Origin: Ricinus communis
Lineage: Eukaryota > Streptophyta > Magnoliopsida > Malpighiales > Euphorbiaceae
Reading direction: 5' to 3'
Length of the DNA stretch: 64,000 nt
Assembly: GCF_019578655.1 (NCBI RefSeq)
Contig: NC_063265.1
Coordinates: forward strand, 10,946,501-11,010,500
Part shown: positions 61,014-64,000 of the stretch, piece by piece
How the letters are laid out: every line of letters begins with the position of its first letter
Numbering within the stretch: the stretch's first letter is position 1
The notes under the pieces: generated by a model
Seen by the model: only the letters and a program-made list of their open reading frames with translations
What the model was told of the DNA's origin: nothing
The model's database searches: none
Translations under genes and position numbers: made by a program

Positions 61014-61816
61014 TTACTGATCATCCATAATAGAAAACAGAGGGTTGAAGGAATCTCCACAGTTAACAAACTGGTAATTCACTATAAGGTGACCTTGCTG
61101 TTATCCAATACCGTCTGTGTCCAATTGACGAAAGACATTCACATCCAAATCCAGTCCTCCATTGCTGCATTGATCAACTATTCTCACTGTTGTCGCAGCT
61201 CCAGTCCTAGTATTTGTCACCTACACACACACACATATATATGTATACACATAAATAAGGCATATATAACATTAATCTTAATTATCAAGGAATAGAATTA
61301 AATACAAACTATGATTCAGTGTGCTCGTACATCCGAGTGCACCGATTTTATTAAACAAGAAATAATGTTGTTTTGAGCGATTAAAAAAACTGTGCAATTT
61401 CTTAATTTTCTTACCCTCAAGCACTTGCCACAGGAGGTTTGTCCGCGAGGTCCAGCAGGACCGCAGAACGCAGTCCACCCATACTTGCTCCTCCATGAAT
61501 AAGGCTTGTTAGCATCCCATGTAGAACAATATGCACTAACTGCATTCAGATCCCATCCATGTTGCTGAGGATTATAGAAATGGTATGTAGCACGGACATT
61601 AGAAGCACTTTCACCGCCACCACCACCTTTGCAATTGCTTTGGCAGTTTTTGGAAGGTGAGCAATAGTCATCAGTAGAGCCACACCATCCATACTGGCTA
61701 CAACATAGGTTATTAGGGCAAAGCTTACCGCCTGCTTGCCTGCCACATTGCTCACCAAATGCAACACCTAGTGAACATAGTAGCACAACCATAAGCACAT
61801 CAATAACACTTCCCAT
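61014..61816 (-). CDS. Hevein-like PR-4 (chitin-binding plus barwin) with premature stop
   Basis: Exon 1 (61415-61816) encodes 134 residues: a signal peptide (about 1-21), a hevein chitin-binding domain (about 22-62) whose eight cysteines are all present ([23 protein letters not shown] then C, C, C), a Gly-rich linker, then the barwin domain. Exon 2 starts at 61220 with [20 protein letters not shown]. At 61101-61103 the frame meets TAA where relatives have Tyr (GKGY), giving 173 residues instead of 202. After it the same frame stays open to 61014 and still reads the conserved [13 protein letters not shown] plus a short hydrophobic tail of the vacuolar-sorting type. The stop removes the last barwin cysteine. 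The allele is therefore a likely pseudogene or recent knockout, unless it is a sequencing error or is read through. No frameshift is present. The start is the ATG of MGSVIDVLM. Confidence 0.88.
61221..61260. repeat. CA/TA microsatellite at intron acceptor of hevein-like gene
   Basis: (CA)n followed by (TA)n-type repeats directly abut the 3' splice site (gtgtgtag on the sense strand). Length variation here could affect splicing; this is inference. Confidence 0.55.
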
Positions 61817-61892
61817 TTTTTCGTCTGTCAATTCTTGATATTTTGGTATGTGGATGATGATGAGCTATGCTAACTAAACTAAGTTCACCTAG

Positions 61893-61899
61893 ATTTATA
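61893..61899 (-). promoter_or_regulatory. TATA box, hevein-like PR-4
   Basis: Minus-strand TATAAAT about 80 bp upstream of the ATG, similar in placement to the other PR-4 genes. Confidence 0.5.
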
Positions 61900-62640
61900 G
61901 TAGATATTGTGTTATTGGGTAGTAAACGCTCATGTGGGTTTGGACCGTTGATGAGGAAATCAAAATATCAAGTGGTAGGTCAAGCCATCAAAGTGATTAA
62001 ATATTGTGGCGGCTCTGATCATGAGAGGTGGCTATGGATCCAAATCTGCATTAAAGAATAATAAAGAGGATATGGCCAAACTTCTTTTCATATAAATTTA
62101 TATCAATTTTGCTTTTGATTTCGTTTTTGAGCTTGCACTTGCTGTGCATGGATATAATTTTCACTTTCACTGGGTATGAGCTTGAAAACTTTGTACATTA
62201 TTTTATTGTAGAACTAGCAACAAATAAATTTCTTTTCATATTCATTTAGTTGAATATGTAATAAGGTATACATGTGCAAATATTTCCCGATAAACATCTT
62301 GCCAGGGCCGCCTCAACCATACAAGGGCCCCTGGGCCGAGAAAAGAATAATGGACTGCAACATTTTTTTTAATAGTTAAAAAAGAAAATTAAGCATTTTG
62401 GTGCAAGAAAAATTTGGATTTTTTATTACTTAAAGAAAAACAAAATTTTACTCCTTTGTAGTAGGTTTTGGGGCTTGAATCTTTTAATAGTTATTAGGCC
62501 TAAGTTATTTTCTTTTACAGTTGAAGGGAGAAAAACTCAAACTGCCCTTTTCAGGCCCAATTTTTATTTATTTAATAATTAAAACAATTAAGACCTTTGC
62601 TTAAATAAATTTAGTAGCTGAATTAGTTAAAAAAACTTTA
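61900..62640. other. Promoter of hevein-like gene and AT-rich spacer
   Basis: Proximal promoter, then spacer. Around 62300-62345 a GC-rich patch (gggccgcctc, gggcccctgggccg) resembles termini of plant DNA transposons but lacks a partner end. No gene. Confidence 0.4.
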
Positions 62641-62689
62641 TGGAAACGAATTTGGAAATTGATTGACCCTCAGCACGTAGGTTTCGTTT

Positions 62690-63230
62690 GGGTTGAAGTG
62701 TTTGCTATTGTCGTTTATTGGACTTGAAAATGGGATCGTTGCTTCTTCTATTTTTCCGGAAGTATATATTAAGCAGGTTTCTAAAGTTATGAAATTTGAT
62801 AGGCAGGTTCGATTGGTGAATTGGAGCCCGCCTAACGCTGGCTATATACACGGATGCCAGTTGTGGAGGAAGTTCGGATATTACAGGGGATGGTGGTGTC
62901 CGATGGGTTTGTGGGTTCATGATGAGCGTGGGAAATCGTCAGGCTACTGGTGCTGAGCTTTGGGCTCCCTTGCAGGTGCTTTCTTATGCGTGGAAAGAAG
63001 GGTATTCGTCATTTGGTTGATGAGACAGATTATTTGCTTGCTTGTTGTCGAGTGGGTTAATCAGAAAGTGAGGTTTAATAGCTGGCTTGATAATATGGTT
63101 GTCACGCGTTGCATCAGGATTAGGATTAGGATGTCAAAATTGGTTTATACGATTCAAGTGGCGGACTGGCTAACCAACTTGGTATCCATGAGCTTGAGGA
63201 GGAGGCTCCCGTGGAGCTCAGAATGATGCT
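62690..63230 (+). pseudogene. Decayed LINE-type RNase H-like domain
   Basis: Plus-strand frames contain VNWSPPNAGYI, the typical entry (WxPPxxGxxKxNxDG) into the RNase H-like domain of plant non-LTR retrotransposons. Shifted downstream are ATGAELWAPLQVLSYAWKEGYSSF (AExWAxxxGLxxAWxxG in relatives) and DNMVVTRCI. At least two frameshifts and several stops separate these blocks. It is a dead remnant and no reverse transcriptase is recognisable. Confidence 0.55.
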
Positions 63231-63281
63231 GTTGGATTGCCTCCCCTTCTAGCTTTTCTTTCTTTTGAATGGAAAATACTT

Positions 63282-63518
63282 TCATTTAACTGGCGACTCA
63301 GCCTCCAAAATCGAACATAAAAACAAAGGGGGAGAAGACTCCCAAATACTAAGATCAGACGAAGAACCAATTGCTGTAGCTAGAGTATGAGCAACTTGAT
63401 TCACATACCTTTTAACATAAGCACAAGCAACATTTGTGAGAGAGAAGATAATAGAACGAGAGTCTTCAATGACTAAACCAAAAGGAGAACTGATGACCTC
63501 TGTCGAGTTAACAGTCAC
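63282..63518 (-). pseudogene. Second RNase H-like remnant (C-terminal part)
   Basis: Minus-strand frame with FGLVIEDSRSIIFSL, then CAYVKRYVNQVAHTLATAI and a trailing PPLFLCSIL. This is the C-terminal signature of plant RNase H-like domains (DC/S, VxRxxNxVAHxLA, PPxFL). It lies on the strand opposite to the fragment at 62690-63230, so the two probably came from different insertions or an inversion. Confidence 0.6.
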
Positions 63519-64000
63519 GGATTCCCATAGGCCCCATTCTATTTAGAAAAAAAGAAAAGAAAATTCAAATGAAGAAGGCAAATTTGTCTGGTTTCTTTCG
63601 TAGATGATTTGTGTTACTGGACAATTTGTATAGCCATCTCCAAGCTGCATTCTGATTAGCCCATATCCTCTTAGCCAAGTAGTACAAGAAAGGTTTTCAT
63701 CAATATTTTCATGTATTACACTGAAATAATTATAAAATTTAAAATATGTATAAATTCTCATTTTTTAAGACTAAAATAATTGAGCATATATATTGAATTG
63801 GTTGTAATATATTGAAAGTAATCAAGTAATTAAGAGAAGATTTAACAGAAAAAATAGGATTCTTTACACAAATACTTCTTTTTACAACAATAATAACATT
63901 TTTACTTTTAAAAAATTCAGCTTACAAAAATACTCTCTTTTAAGCATAAAATTCGCAGAAATACGTTCAAGTTTTTTCTTTTTTCTTTTTTCTTTTTGAT
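63519..64000. other. AT-rich sequence to window end
   Basis: No feature beyond short T/A-rich stretches. Confidence 0.4.

Noticed and set aside
1..64000. CRISPR array, rRNA, organelle-derived insert or viral segment
   Set aside because: No regularly spaced repeats, conserved rRNA blocks, long plastid/mitochondrial-like coding stretches or viral replication genes were seen.

Overview
The window is nuclear DNA of a flowering plant. Genes are split by short GT-AG introns, intergenic DNA is very AT-rich, and the products include a WRKY factor, a CrRLK1L receptor kinase, photosystem II PsbW and PR-4 defence proteins. Protein style suggests a rosid eudicot; something near Euphorbiaceae/Malpighiales is only a guess. 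I rebuilt fourteen complete gene models and one partial one by joining exons at consensus splice sites and checking reading phase. Most models match the length and C-terminus I know for the family.

Layout, left to right: last exon of a WVD2-like microtubule-binding gene (+, cut by the window edge); plastid FAD/NAD(P)-binding oxidoreductase (+, 8 exons); linker histone H1 (-); a gene-poor 4.5 kb stretch; group IId WRKY factor (-, 3 exons); ANXUR/FERONIA-type receptor kinase (-, one exon); DUF1685 protein (+); 13-exon ankyrin-TPR protein (+); LEUNIG-like WD40 gene without the N-terminal LUFS half (+); PRA1 family protein (+, one exon); plastid GNAT acetyltransferase (+); prefoldin subunit 4 (-); DRIP-type RING E3 ligase (-, 7 exons); PsbW (+); and three PR-4/barwin genes in a row (-). 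Two of the PR-4 genes are young tandem copies without a chitin-binding domain. The third is hevein-like and carries an in-frame stop before its last conserved cysteine.

These are independently transcribed eukaryotic genes, not an operon. From memory, the gene order mirrors Arabidopsis blocks: WDL1, FAD protein, WRKY39, ANX1, DUF1685, TPR10, PR4 (At3g046-047); H1/DRIP/PSBW (At2g305-306 and At1g067); and PRA1.E/PFD4 (At1g087). The window would then be a mosaic of conserved microsyntenic segments.

The most notable items are: (1) a tandem duplication of about 2 kb that copied PR-4 together with the tail of PsbW and left a PsbW pseudogene fragment between the PR-4 copies; (2) the premature stop in the hevein-like PR-4; (3) the LEUNIG-like gene reduced to its WD40 half; (4) a 473-bp hAT-type non-autonomous element with inverted ends and a near-perfect 8-bp target duplication, carrying tRNA-like box A/B motifs; (5) a short Helitron-like element in a LEUNIG-like intron; (6) two inferred GC-AG introns. 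I saw no CRISPR array, rRNA, convincing tRNA gene, virus or toxin locus, and no clearly new multi-gene system.
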